This document shows positions 1 through 8,070 of a DNA stretch of 33,135 nt, one piece after another. Under the pieces are notes generated by a model that did no database searches, had not been told where the DNA came from, and saw only the letters and a program-made list of their open reading frames with translations. The position numbers and the translations under genes were made by a program. How positions within the stretch are numbered: the first letter of the stretch is position 1; every line of letters begins with the position of its first letter. The stretch covers positions 1-33,135 of the forward strand of contig VFFT01000052.1 of NCBI GenBank assembly GCA_009392775.1, read 5' to 3'. Origin of the DNA: SAR202 cluster bacterium (lineage in GTDB: Bacteria; Chloroflexota; Dehalococcoidia; UBA3495).

Positions 1-1
1 C

Positions 2-1318
2 GTAAGAAAGGAAATACACTTTCCCCATTCACTTGGGCTTTTATATTCAGCTTTTACCTATTATACGGGATTTAAAGTTAACTCAGGCGAATACAAGGTT
101 ATGGGGCTAGCTCCATACGGGAATCCCATATATTCAAATTTAATTAGAGATAATCTCATCTCAATTAATAATGACGGTAGTTTTCAGATGGATATGAGTT
201 ACTTTAACTATTGTACTGGTTTAACTATGACTAACAATAAATTCCATAAGTTGTTTGGTGGCCCTCCGCGGCCTCCAGAAAGTTTGCTTACTCAGAGAGA
301 CATGGATTTAGCCGCGTCCGTCCAAGAAGTAACTGAAGAAATCGTTGTCAAGTTAGCCAGAGGGATTGCAGAAGAGACCGGAGAAAGAAATCTTTGTCTA
401 GCCGGGGGTGTTGCACTCAACTGTGTGGCAAACGGCGCCCTTCTAAAAGAAAATCTATTTGACAACATCTGGATTCAACCGGCTGCTGGGGATGCTGGCG
501 GTGCTTTAGGCGCGGCATTAGCAGCATGGCATATCGAAATAGGCAGTGAAAGAATAACTTGTGAAACTCAAGATCACATGCAAGGGTCGTATTTGGGACC
601 CTCATTTAGCGATGCCACCATTGAAAAAACCTTAAAAGAATGTGGAGCCGTATTCCATAAACTAGATAAGACCGAACTGATAAGCCAAGCGGCTCAGGGA
701 TTAATCAACCAGAAAGCTGTCGGGTGGATGCAAGGACGCATGGAATTTGGTCCTCGGGCTTTGGGAGCGCGTAGCATAATCGCTGATCCTAGATCACCTT
801 ATATGCAAAAACAACTTAACCTCAAAGTCAAATACCGTGAAAGCTTCCGGCCATTCGCACCTAGTATACTGGCAGATCATGTTGCAGAATGGTTTGACCA
901 TCAGTCCGATAGTCCGTACATGCTTCTCGTCACGAGCATTAAAGAGGATAAACGCCTGACAATGAACGAAGAGGAATTAGCATTGTTTGGGATTGACAAG
1001 TTAAATATTCCGAGGTCAAACGTGCCAGCGATCACCCATGTGGACTATACTGCACGGGTACAGACCGTTCATAATGTAACTAATCCCACATATCATGCTC
1101 TGATCAGCAAATTCAACGAATTAACTGGGGTCCCTCTCATAGTTAACACATCGTTTAATGTTCGCGGAGAACCAATCGTTTGCAATCCTGAAGACGCATT
1201 CAAATGTTTCATGGGGACCGAGTTAGACATACTTGCAATTAATGAATATCTTCTTCTCAAAGAAGAACAAGATCCATCCCTGTTAAAAAGCTATAAAGAT
1301 AAATATGAGTTGGACTAG
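2..1318 (+). CDS. Carbamoyltransferase, NodU/CmcH family (5' partial)
   Basis: This is the C-terminal 438 residues of a carbamoyltransferase that transfers a carbamoyl group from carbamoyl phosphate to a hydroxyl of a sugar or secondary metabolite. The frame is open from base 2 (it reads HFPHSLGLLYSAFTYYTGF before the first internal ATG at 101), so the gene begins left of the window; the family is usually about 550-600 aa. Visible motifs are AGGVALNCVANG and AAGDAGGALGAAL of the ASKHA-fold domain, then FGPRALGARSIIADPR, ESFRPFAPSIL and VNTSFNVRGEPIV of the C-terminal carbamoyltransferase domain. The N-terminal metal-binding histidine region lies outside the window. The natural substrate cannot be read from this fragment. 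It is followed by a 354-base gap, so it probably does not share a transcript with purD. Confidence 0.93.
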   Translation, partial: VRKEIHFPHSLGLLYSAFTYYTGFKVNSGEYKVMGLAPYGNPIYSNLIRDNLISINNDGSFQMDMSYFNYCTGLTMTNNKFHKLFGGPPRPPESLLTQRDMDLAASVQEVTEEIVVKLARGIAEETGERNLCLAGGVALNCVANGALLKENLFDNIWIQPAAGDAGGALGAALAAWHIEIGSERITCETQDHMQGSYLGPSFSDATIEKTLKECGAVFHKLDKTELISQAAQGLINQKAVGWMQGRMEFGPRALGARSIIADPRSPYMQKQLNLKVKYRESFRPFAPSILADHVAEWFDHQSDSPYMLLVTSIKEDKRLTMNEEELALFGIDKLNIPRSNVPAITHVDYTARVQTVHNVTNPTYHALISKFNELTGVPLIVNTSFNVRGEPIVCNPEDAFKCFMGTELDILAINEYLLLKEEQDPSLLKSYKDKYELD

Positions 1319-1672
1319 GACAATTTTCCTGCTTACAACAGTGTTAGTACATCGATTCAAACTTGCTGAATAATATCCGAAAAATTGCACCAGCTTTTGG
1401 AGAAGCGATGGACCTAATTACGGTGTTCTAAATACACCTTACGCGCATAGGCCTCAAGGTGCGTATCCTAAACTCAGTAGTGGTACATAATACAAATCTC
1501 TTATACAAGCATAATATCGATACAACAACACCGCAAAAATTTGATTTAGAGTCTTATTCCGAAGTAATATTGGAGTACAAGTAAAACGGTCAATAAACAG
1601 TCTAGACCAGCTGTCGTACCATGAAAGTTGAACTAGACACAAATACCACTCTTCATTACAGGATAAAGTCCA
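1319..1672. other. 354-base intergenic gap
   Basis: I find no convincing gene here. Minus-strand frames of 60-100 codons exist but show no recognisable domain or start signal, and they run into purD. A short imperfect hairpin (CACCTT at 1435-1440, AAGGTG at 1456-1461) is the only visible structure, and it has no T-run. The purD promoter should lie in the right half. TTGGAG near 1568 followed 17 bases later by ATAAAC is a weak candidate only. No purine riboswitch fold was recognised. Confidence 0.5.
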
Positions 1673-2929
1673 GTGAATATTTTGATAATCGGTTCGGGAG
1701 GAAGAGAGCACGCTCTCGTCTGGCGAATCAGCCGGTCCATAGATAACCACAATATTTGGACCGCTAACGGTAATGCTGGAACTGATCTCATATCCACTAA
1801 CGTCGATGTAAATCCTCTAAATACAGAGGAAATCATCAGATTGGCTCAAAATTTGAATATAGACTTGGTAGTAGTAGGTCCAGAAACGCCCCTAGCATCA
1901 GGTCTAGTAGATAGCCTTTATAACGTTGGGATCCCTGCTTTCGGCCCAAGCAAGGCAGCTGCTCAAATAGAATCTAGCAAATCATTCGCACGGCAGATAA
2001 TTACCGATGCTCAGATACCTGGTCCTGAATATCATACTTTCTCAGACCCAAGCCTAGCTTTGTCATTTATAGAAAAAACCGAGTGTCCGCTGGTTATAAA
2101 GGCAGATGGACTAGCAGCCGGCAAGGGAGTGCTTATATGCATGGATCAACCTTCCGCCAGAGCAGCTGTTATTACTACAATGTCAGACCATATATTTGGT
2201 TCCGCAGGGGACACGATAGTCATAGAAGAGTTTTTATCAGGACCAGAAGTGAGCGTCTTTGCTTTTAGTGATGGAACATCTATATCGAAACCGATAGCAG
2301 CCTGCGATTATAAAAGAGTGGGTGATGGAGACAAAGGACCCAACACCGGCGGTATGGGAAGTTATACGCAACCTAGATTCTGGTCCGATGATCTCGAGAA
2401 TCAAATTATGACAGACATTATGGAACCGACAATTCGTACGTTAGCTGAAAGGAATATACCTTACAAAGGTGTCTTATACGCCGGGATAATGTTGACCCAA
2501 TCAGGTCCACAGGTGCTGGAATTCAATTGTCGGCTTGGTGACCCCGAGGCTCAGGTCATACTGCCGTTATTAGAAAGTGACCCACTTAAAGTAATGGAAT
2601 CATGTGTCAATGGATCTCTTGATAAAATGATCGTTAAATGGAATGAGAACCCTCACGTGGGAGTCGTAATGACTTCAGGTGGATACCCGGAGAAGTACGA
2701 AGTAGGGAACACCATCAAAGGCCTAGAGTCTGAAACTCCAAACAGCCTAGTATTCCACGCAGGCACAACACATAACCCGAATACTGGGGAAATAGTTACA
2801 GCAGGTGGGAGAGTATTAACAGTGGTGGGATGGGGTGAATCAATAGCTGACGCCAAATCCAATGCATATAATAGAGTGGATACTATTTATTTCGACGGGT
2901 TTAACTATCGAACCGACATAAGTGATTAG
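1673..2929 (+). CDS. purD: Phosphoribosylamine-glycine ligase (GARS)
   Basis: The enzyme makes glycinamide ribonucleotide from phosphoribosylamine, glycine and ATP, step 2 of de novo purine synthesis, in the cytosol. The 418-aa length is normal. The N-terminal fold starts with ILIIGSGGREHALVW. The ATP-grasp region carries KADGLAAGKGVLI and GPEVSVFAFSDG, the family signature around GDGDKGPNTGGMGSY is present, and the metal/ATP site reads FNCRLGDPEAQVILPLL. The start is GTG at 1673 with only a weak purine-rich stretch (GGATAAAG) ahead. The last base of its TAG stop is the first base of the next gene's possible GTG start, so the downstream genes are probably translationally coupled. It opens the first of two purine blocks in the window. 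Confidence 0.96.
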   Translation: MNILIIGSGGREHALVWRISRSIDNHNIWTANGNAGTDLISTNVDVNPLNTEEIIRLAQNLNIDLVVVGPETPLASGLVDSLYNVGIPAFGPSKAAAQIESSKSFARQIITDAQIPGPEYHTFSDPSLALSFIEKTECPLVIKADGLAAGKGVLICMDQPSARAAVITTMSDHIFGSAGDTIVIEEFLSGPEVSVFAFSDGTSISKPIAACDYKRVGDGDKGPNTGGMGSYTQPRFWSDDLENQIMTDIMEPTIRTLAERNIPYKGVLYAGIMLTQSGPQVLEFNCRLGDPEAQVILPLLESDPLKVMESCVNGSLDKMIVKWNENPHVGVVMTSGGYPEKYEVGNTIKGLESETPNSLVFHAGTTHNPNTGEIVTAGGRVLTVVGWGESIADAKSNAYNRVDTIYFDGFNYRTDISD

Positions 2930-3567
2930 TGAATAGCATTATTTCAGCCATGCATCAATCAATATCTACATACGATTTAGAATCAGCTTTTCAACAAGCC
3001 CTATCTAGCGGCACGTTCCACAACTATTCGCAAAAGAAATTTGGGAGATACTCTGAGTTTGCCACATGGTTGACCGAAGATATGCTGCCAATCCTCTCCA
3101 CTGAACAAAGTTTAGACTTATACAAGTGTTCCGGAGGCCGGAAAACTTCAGACTTTAAAGCCAATAGTATAGAAGACGTACGAGATACTTTAGATTTTCT
3201 GCTATACGACACCATCAAGCTTGAGGGGCGATTCGATGAATGTGTATCAGATGTTGGGGCTTACAAACTGAATGGTACAGGAAAAGAATTTGTGTCTTAT
3301 CTTCTTAACTTAAGAGACCCGTCGCTATTCGGCATTTGGAATCAGTCATCTGAGCGTGCTTTAAAACTCCTGGGCTGGGACACTCCAAATCTAAGAAAGG
3401 GTCCTTGGGGAATAAGATACATAGACATGTTAGATTTATTACACCGCATACAATCCCGATTCCAACTGCCTGACCTATCAGCCGTCGATCAATTCAATTA
3501 TTGGCTGACGCGTTTCTCCCCTATGGCTACCACCACCAAATCAAATACATCTCGAACGGGTGCCTAA
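2929..3567 (+). CDS. Unrecognised protein coupled to purD
   Basis: This 212-aa protein is not assignable to a family with confidence. It is soluble, with no signal peptide or membrane segment. The middle contains a compact motif, LLNLRDPSLFGIWNQSSERAL (about residues 124-144). It vaguely recalls the 'lxFxxPxxFpIWN' helix of some restriction- or nuclease-associated proteins, but that likeness is from memory and weak. The start could be GTG 2929, sharing one base with the purD stop, or ATG 2950; neither has a Shine-Dalgarno sequence. Its TAA shares one base with the ATG of the next gene (TAATG). The continuous coupling purD-this-next gene suggests co-translation and makes it a real gene rather than a chance frame. 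Confidence 0.75.
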   Translation: MNSIISAMHQSISTYDLESAFQQALSSGTFHNYSQKKFGRYSEFATWLTEDMLPILSTEQSLDLYKCSGGRKTSDFKANSIEDVRDTLDFLLYDTIKLEGRFDECVSDVGAYKLNGTGKEFVSYLLNLRDPSLFGIWNQSSERALKLLGWDTPNLRKGPWGIRYIDMLDLLHRIQSRFQLPDLSAVDQFNYWLTRFSPMATTTKSNTSRTGA

Positions 3568-4031
3568 TGGATTGGATAGAAAGAATCAAGACTCTACTCC
3601 CTGAATTCGATCAAATTCGACAAGAGCGGGAAATACATATACGGGAAGAGGCACAACAAACAGACAGAGATCGGAATACCATTGATAGTGTAATCTCTGA
3701 ACTACAGATACCCGAAATGTTACAGGGCATAAACGCCGTGGTATTACACGGTCAGGGAACCATATCAATCGAATCGTCTTGGGAAACCCAAAACGAGGAC
3801 ACCGATTACACCCTGGAAGATGAAGGGACTGGCCCAGATTATATAAGCGTTATACTATCCTGGAATGAGCCAACCGGAGGCGACCAAGAGAGAGAGATCG
3901 CCGTAGATGTTGGAATAACCATGAATGGTATTTACCTACAGATAAATGAAATAGACATAAGACCTGACCGCTCAGCGGTTGAGACTGCTTTATTAGAAGC
4001 AATAAAAGAAGAACTAAGGCTAATAATATAG
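3567..4031 (+). CDS. Unrecognised acidic protein, second gene after purD
   Basis: A 154-aa soluble acidic protein with no family I recognise. The N-terminal third is a charged, probably helical stretch (about residues 10-40, rich in R, E, Q). The rest alternates short hydrophobic strands (AVVLHG, YISVILSW, IAVDVGITM, IYLQINEIDI), suggesting a small alpha/beta or beta-sandwich domain, and the C-terminus is a helix. The frame is open upstream to an ATG at 3501, but I chose ATG 3567 because it forms a TAATG junction with the preceding stop and avoids a 67-base overlap. It probably works with, or at least is made together with, the preceding unknown protein. Confidence 0.72.
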   Translation: MDWIERIKTLLPEFDQIRQEREIHIREEAQQTDRDRNTIDSVISELQIPEMLQGINAVVLHGQGTISIESSWETQNEDTDYTLEDEGTGPDYISVILSWNEPTGGDQEREIAVDVGITMNGIYLQINEIDIRPDRSAVETALLEAIKEELRLII

Positions 4032-4036
4032 TCGGA

Positions 4037-4064
4037 GCAAGCTACTACCGTACGGCAGTCTTGC
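4037..4064 (+). other. Imperfect hairpin after the unknown gene pair
   Basis: GCAAG (4037-4041) pairs with CTTGC (4060-4064), with an inner ACT/AGT and CC/GG around a GTAC loop, separated by a small bulge and one mismatch. No T-run follows, so this is a weak attenuator or processing-site candidate rather than a terminator. It sits between the unknown gene pair and the HAD phosphatase gene. Confidence 0.3.
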
Positions 4065-4108
4065 CAGCCTAAATTCAAGGTCTAACCATCAAAAGAATCG
4101 AAAGGCTT

Positions 4109-4795
4109 ATGAACATTATCCGGGCAAATTCAGAAGCATCTAATTTGAAGCCATGCGTCCTAAGTGACTTTGACGATACAGCAGCACACCAAAACGTGGC
4201 CGAATTATTATTGAACAAATTCGGAGACCCCACGTGGACAACCATTCGCGCTAATTTTCGAAAGGGCGATCTCACACTGAAGGATTATCAAGAAATAGTG
4301 TTTCGCAATATCGCCACCGACATACCCACCATGCAAAAACATGTGCAGCAACATGCCAGTTTACGGCCTTATTTCGGAGAACTGGCTGAATACTGCTGTG
4401 TCAACGATTATCCTATGGCAATAGTCAGCCAAGGTTTAGACTTTTACATCCAAGCATTACTGGACTACGAAGGCTACGGTTCCATTCCTGTATTCGCAGT
4501 CAATACAACTGTTAATGGAAACGCAATATCATACCAATACGATTACGTACGGCCCGGGAAGGAATCCTTCGGCAATTCTAAGGGGCTGATTGTAAATGAG
4601 TACCAAAAGAAAGGCCACAGAGTGTATTACATCGGCGACGGGAGATCTGATTTTGAGGCGGCAGTAGAAGCCGATATTGTTTTCGCACATAGTGTGCTAG
4701 CCGAAGAATGTGAGCGGCAAAACATACCCTTCATTCCATTTACTGATTTTGGTGATGTATTATCAGCATTACAATCAGATCAGGGTAAAACATGA
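4109..4795 (+). CDS. HAD-superfamily phosphatase (IB/MtnX-like)
   Basis: A 228-aa cytosolic HAD hydrolase, probably a small-molecule phosphatase. Motif I is SDFDDTAAHQNV, with the nucleophile and acid/base aspartates (DxD) present but the usual DGT read as DDT. Motif II is AIVSQG, motif III is the lysine in PGKESFGNSKG, and motif IV is YIGDGRSDFEAAVEAD, as in the phosphoserine-phosphatase/MtnX group. The length fits that group (about 220-235 aa). The start is ATG 4109, preceded by GAAAGG. It lies between two purine genes, but the sequence does not show whether the substrate is a purine intermediate. Methionine-salvage or phosphoserine-type substrates are equally possible. Confidence 0.85.
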   Translation: MNIIRANSEASNLKPCVLSDFDDTAAHQNVAELLLNKFGDPTWTTIRANFRKGDLTLKDYQEIVFRNIATDIPTMQKHVQQHASLRPYFGELAEYCCVNDYPMAIVSQGLDFYIQALLDYEGYGSIPVFAVNTTVNGNAISYQYDYVRPGKESFGNSKGLIVNEYQKKGHRVYYIGDGRSDFEAAVEADIVFAHSVLAEECERQNIPFIPFTDFGDVLSALQSDQGKT

Positions 4796-4834
4796 TATCC
4801 AACCAAATCCCAGTCAGAAATAGGAGAGATAGCT

Positions 4835-6130
4835 TTGATTGACAGGTATTCCAGGCCGGCCATGAAACAAGTCTGGTCTGATGAGAACAAATATCAAAAA
4901 TGGCTAGATGTAGAACTAGCCGTTTCAGAGGCTTGGGCTGAGGAAGGAGTTATCCCAGAATCTGACATGAAATTATTGCGAACCGCCACATACAACCACG
5001 ACCGTATGATGGAAATATTTGAGACAACTCGTCATGATGTTACAGCCTTTCTAACATCAATAACCGAAAATCTAGGACCGGAGGGTCGTTGGTTACACCT
5101 AGGAATGACATCAAACGATATGTTAGACACAGCTCAGGCAATGCAGATGGTCCAGGCCGGTGAGCTATTAATTGGCGAGGTGGATAAGGCAATAGAAGCT
5201 CTCGCTGAACAAGCGATTAAGCATAAAGACACCTTAATGATGGGTAGAACGCATGGTGTTCACGCAGAACCTATCACTTTTGGACTCAAGATGGCTTTAT
5301 GGTGGGAAGAAATGAAGAGACAACGCACCCGCCTCGTTGACGCGTGTAATGGAATCAGGGTAGGTAAGATTTCAGGTGCGGTCGGAACACATGCTACCAT
5401 TCCGCCAAGGGTAGAAGATAATGTTTGTAGGCACCTTGGCCTACAGGTAGCCCCAGTATCCAATCAAATAATACAGCGTGACAGACATGCCCATTTCATG
5501 ACTACACTTGCCCTCATAGCAGCCTCGCTGGAAAAATTTGCAACAGAGATCAGAGGCCTCCAGAGAACTGAAATACATGAACTAGAAGAACCCTTCGGAC
5601 ATGGGCAAACAGGTTCTTCATCGATGCCACACAAGAGAAATCCCGAATTAGCAGAACGCATATGCGGCCTCGCAAGGTTGATAAGGGGAAACAGCGTGAC
5701 CGCTATGGAGAATGTTGCCTTATGGGGTGAGCGGGATATAAGCCACTCGTCAGCCGAGCGAATCATACTGCCAGATTCTTGCTTGGCACTAGATTATATT
5801 CTAAGCATCTTTACAGGTATTGTTAAAGGCCTGCGCGTCCTAGACAAACAAATGTGGGCTAACGTAGAGAGCAGCCGTGGGCTTATATTTAGTCAACAAG
5901 TTCTGCTGTCTTTAATAGATAAAGGACTCTCAAGAGAAGATTCATACAAGATAGTTCAGAGAAACGCCATGAAAAGTTGGGATGACGGAGAAGATTTCCG
6001 TTCGCTATTAAAGAGTGACACGGATGCACTAGCTAGCTTATCAGTAGACGATATGGAAAAAATATTTGATTATGGTTACTATACAAAACACATCGACGAA
6101 ACGTTCAATCGAATCGGACTTTCTAAGTAG
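4835..6130 (+). CDS. purB: Adenylosuccinate lyase
   Basis: The enzyme removes fumarate from SAICAR and from adenylosuccinate, so it acts in IMP and in AMP synthesis. At 431 aa it is the shorter Bacillus/Thermotoga-type enzyme. The signature loop GSSSMPHKRNPELAER carries the catalytic serine. TSNDMLDTAQAMQM and GRTHGVHAEPITFG carry active-site residues including the catalytic histidine, and the N-terminus matches the class (MIDRYSRPAMKQVWSDENKY). The start is a TTG at 4835 with the ribosome site TAGGAGAG ending about 7 bases upstream; no ATG is close by, and the family's first residues begin exactly here. It is followed after 17 bases by purC, so the two are co-transcribed. Confidence 0.97.
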   Translation: MIDRYSRPAMKQVWSDENKYQKWLDVELAVSEAWAEEGVIPESDMKLLRTATYNHDRMMEIFETTRHDVTAFLTSITENLGPEGRWLHLGMTSNDMLDTAQAMQMVQAGELLIGEVDKAIEALAEQAIKHKDTLMMGRTHGVHAEPITFGLKMALWWEEMKRQRTRLVDACNGIRVGKISGAVGTHATIPPRVEDNVCRHLGLQVAPVSNQIIQRDRHAHFMTTLALIAASLEKFATEIRGLQRTEIHELEEPFGHGQTGSSSMPHKRNPELAERICGLARLIRGNSVTAMENVALWGERDISHSSAERIILPDSCLALDYILSIFTGIVKGLRVLDKQMWANVESSRGLIFSQQVLLSLIDKGLSREDSYKIVQRNAMKSWDDGEDFRSLLKSDTDALASLSVDDMEKIFDYGYYTKHIDETFNRIGLSK

Positions 6131-6147
6131 CATTTAAGAGAAAATTA

Positions 6148-7047
6148 ATGATTATAAACACTAATTTGCCAGATATCATGCACCAGGGAAAGGTCAGGGA
6201 TACCTATGCCGTTGATGACGAAACCTTACTCATGGTAGCTACTGATAGAATCTCCGCGTTCGATGTCATATTGCCTGCAGGCATTCCACGAAAGGGCCAA
6301 ATTCTCAATCGGATATCCGCCTTTTGGTTCGAAAAGACTAAGGATATAGTACCTAACCATTTTCTGTGTTTAGCGGATTCCCCAGACCTTAAATCGAATT
6401 TTGGCGATAATCCTCTTCTGGCCACATTGCCATCAGAGATTGCTAGGCAAGCAATGATTGTAAAAAGAGCCGAACGCATTGATATTGAATGCATAGTTCG
6501 AGGATACATTACTGGGCAAGCCTGGTTAGAATATCAACGCAATGGAACAGTGTGGGGCCTGTCGATGCCATCTGGCATGCTAGAGGGTACACCCTTCCCC
6601 GAACCGCTTTTCACACCTACCAATAAAGCCGAAGAAGGCCATGACGTGAACATTACACAAGATCAAGTAGAGGATATAGTTGGAAAAGAGCTTGCGAAAG
6701 AACTCGAAGTTGTAAGCAAACAGATATATTCTTTCGCTGAACAGCACTCTAGGCAGAGAGGCATTATACTTGCAGACACAAAACTGGAATTTGGATTGCT
6801 TGATGGCAAACTAATCTTGATCGACGAGTTGATAACACCTGACTCCAGTAGATTTTGGAACGCAGAAGGATACTCTCCAGGAAAGTCTCAACCTAACTAC
6901 GATAAACAGTTTGTGAGAGACTATCTGTCGGGGCAAGGCTGGAATCAAAAACCACCTGCACCGCAACTGCCAAAGGATGTAATAGAGAAGACCACACAGC
7001 GTTACACGGAAGCGTACAAACTGCTTACCGGGGAAACCATATCATAA
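6148..7047 (+). CDS. purC: Phosphoribosylaminoimidazole-succinocarboxamide synthase (SAICAR synthetase)
   Basis: It condenses CAIR with aspartate using ATP to give SAICAR, the substrate of the preceding PurB. The 299-aa length matches the longer yeast-like bacterial form rather than the 237-aa E. coli form. Recognisable segments are the N-terminal GKVRDTYAVDDETLLMVATDRISAFD (residues 10-35), ECIVRGYITGQAWLEYQRNGTV, FTPTNKAEEGHDVNI and LILIDELITPDSSRFW. The ATG at 6148 follows an A/G-rich stretch and begins the typical INTNLPD leader. It lies 17 bases after purB and 19 bases before the next gene. Confidence 0.97.
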   Translation: MIINTNLPDIMHQGKVRDTYAVDDETLLMVATDRISAFDVILPAGIPRKGQILNRISAFWFEKTKDIVPNHFLCLADSPDLKSNFGDNPLLATLPSEIARQAMIVKRAERIDIECIVRGYITGQAWLEYQRNGTVWGLSMPSGMLEGTPFPEPLFTPTNKAEEGHDVNITQDQVEDIVGKELAKELEVVSKQIYSFAEQHSRQRGIILADTKLEFGLLDGKLILIDELITPDSSRFWNAEGYSPGKSQPNYDKQFVRDYLSGQGWNQKPPAPQLPKDVIEKTTQRYTEAYKLLTGETIS

Positions 7048-7066
7048 AGTAAATAGGAGATCCATA

Positions 7067-7735
7067 GTGCCATTATCAAAGCATCGTCGTCGTCGTGGAC
7101 GAATACAACCCGGTAGTAGAAGCTCAGACGCCTCTTTATCGTTAAACCGACCTAAGCCAAAAGCAAACTGGTGGTACATATCTGCCTCGGCAATCATAGC
7201 TTTTCTTGTAATAGCCGGATTCGTTGTAGGTGGTGCGTCCTTTGGTGCACGTGGTGGCGATTCTGAGACTTACGTAAAAGGAATCGGTATAGAGCATCAA
7301 ATAATGCCAACCAGGCGGCACATAAGTGAGGGTACGAAGGTGGAATATAACACTGTACCACCAACCTCTGGGGACCACTACGCAAGATGGGCAGAGTGTG
7401 GGTTCGAAGAGTTTGAATTAGTTGATGAACGGGTGGTACATAATTTGGAACACGGAAATATTGTTATCAGCTACAACCTAGAAGATACCGATGAAATTGA
7501 TCAACTACGAAAAGTATTTGACGATATCGGACCTTCTAAACTGTGGGGCGTGGCACGACCTTATGACGCAATACCTACTGGAACTATCGTGGCAGCGGCA
7601 TGGGGAATATCAGATACTATGACCACAATAGATAAGGAGCGTCTAGAAAAGTTTTTTGACACTTACGCCGGCAACCTAGGGCCAGAAAGACTGGTCTGCA
7701 CAGAAAGTGGAGTAATGGCGCCTCCGAATAGCTAA
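7067..7735 (+). CDS. DUF3105 domain protein with one membrane anchor
   Basis: A 222-aa protein with a very basic N-terminus (several HRRRRGR residues), one hydrophobic helix (about residues 34-59), then an extracytoplasmic DUF3105 domain. The domain is recognised by VPPTSGDHYARWAECG, VVHNLEHGNIVISYN and the late LVC; two cysteines (in WAECG and RLVC) could pair outside the membrane. The function of DUF3105 is not established. The start is GTG 7067 with a clear TAGGAGA site 7 bases upstream. It is wedged between purC and purS and probably co-transcribed, but nothing in it suggests purine chemistry. The positive-inside rule places the N-terminus in the cytoplasm. Confidence 0.85.
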   Translation: MPLSKHRRRRGRIQPGSRSSDASLSLNRPKPKANWWYISASAIIAFLVIAGFVVGGASFGARGGDSETYVKGIGIEHQIMPTRRHISEGTKVEYNTVPPTSGDHYARWAECGFEEFELVDERVVHNLEHGNIVISYNLEDTDEIDQLRKVFDDIGPSKLWGVARPYDAIPTGTIVAAAWGISDTMTTIDKERLEKFFDTYAGNLGPERLVCTESGVMAPPNS

Positions 7736-7780
7736 CCGTATTATCCAATCAACATATCACCAGTACAAAAGAGTTGAATT

Positions 7781-8038
7781 ATGTATTTAGCAAAGGTCAG
7801 GGTAACCTTAAAAAACATGGTCAATGATCCACAAGGGCTGACAGTACTGGGTGCTCTAGGAAATCTAGGGTTCCAAACTGTAAAAGATGTCCGCGTTGGA
7901 AAATACATGGAGATAACAATCGATGAGTCATCTCAGCCAGTGGCTGAAGCAAAAGTAAATGATATGGCTGAAAAACTTCTGTCGAATCCAGTAATTGAAG
8001 AATTCACGTATTCGCTGGAAGAGATCGCCATAGATTAA
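7781..8038 (+). CDS. purS: Phosphoribosylformylglycinamidine synthase subunit PurS
   Basis: The 85-aa PurS subunit bridges PurQ (glutaminase) and the small PurL in the three-part FGAM synthase. The whole length fits: KVRVTLKNMVNDPQGLTVLGAL at the start, then VRVGKYMEITID and a C-terminal segment LLSNPVIEEFTYSLEEI. ATG 7781 is the natural start, although the upstream site (AAAGAGTTGAATT) is modest. In most genomes that have PurS, purQ and purL follow at once. Here an Asp-box propeller gene comes next and neither purQ nor purL is in the window, so they must be elsewhere. Confidence 0.93.
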   Translation: MYLAKVRVTLKNMVNDPQGLTVLGALGNLGFQTVKDVRVGKYMEITIDESSQPVAEAKVNDMAEKLLSNPVIEEFTYSLEEIAID

Positions 8039-8070
8039 ATATCAAAATCTGCAAAGGAGTCCAGTAGTAT

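Noticed and set aside
1435..1461. CACCTT/AAGGTG hairpin upstream of purD
   Set aside because: Only 6 bp with a 15-base loop and no T-run or known riboswitch features.
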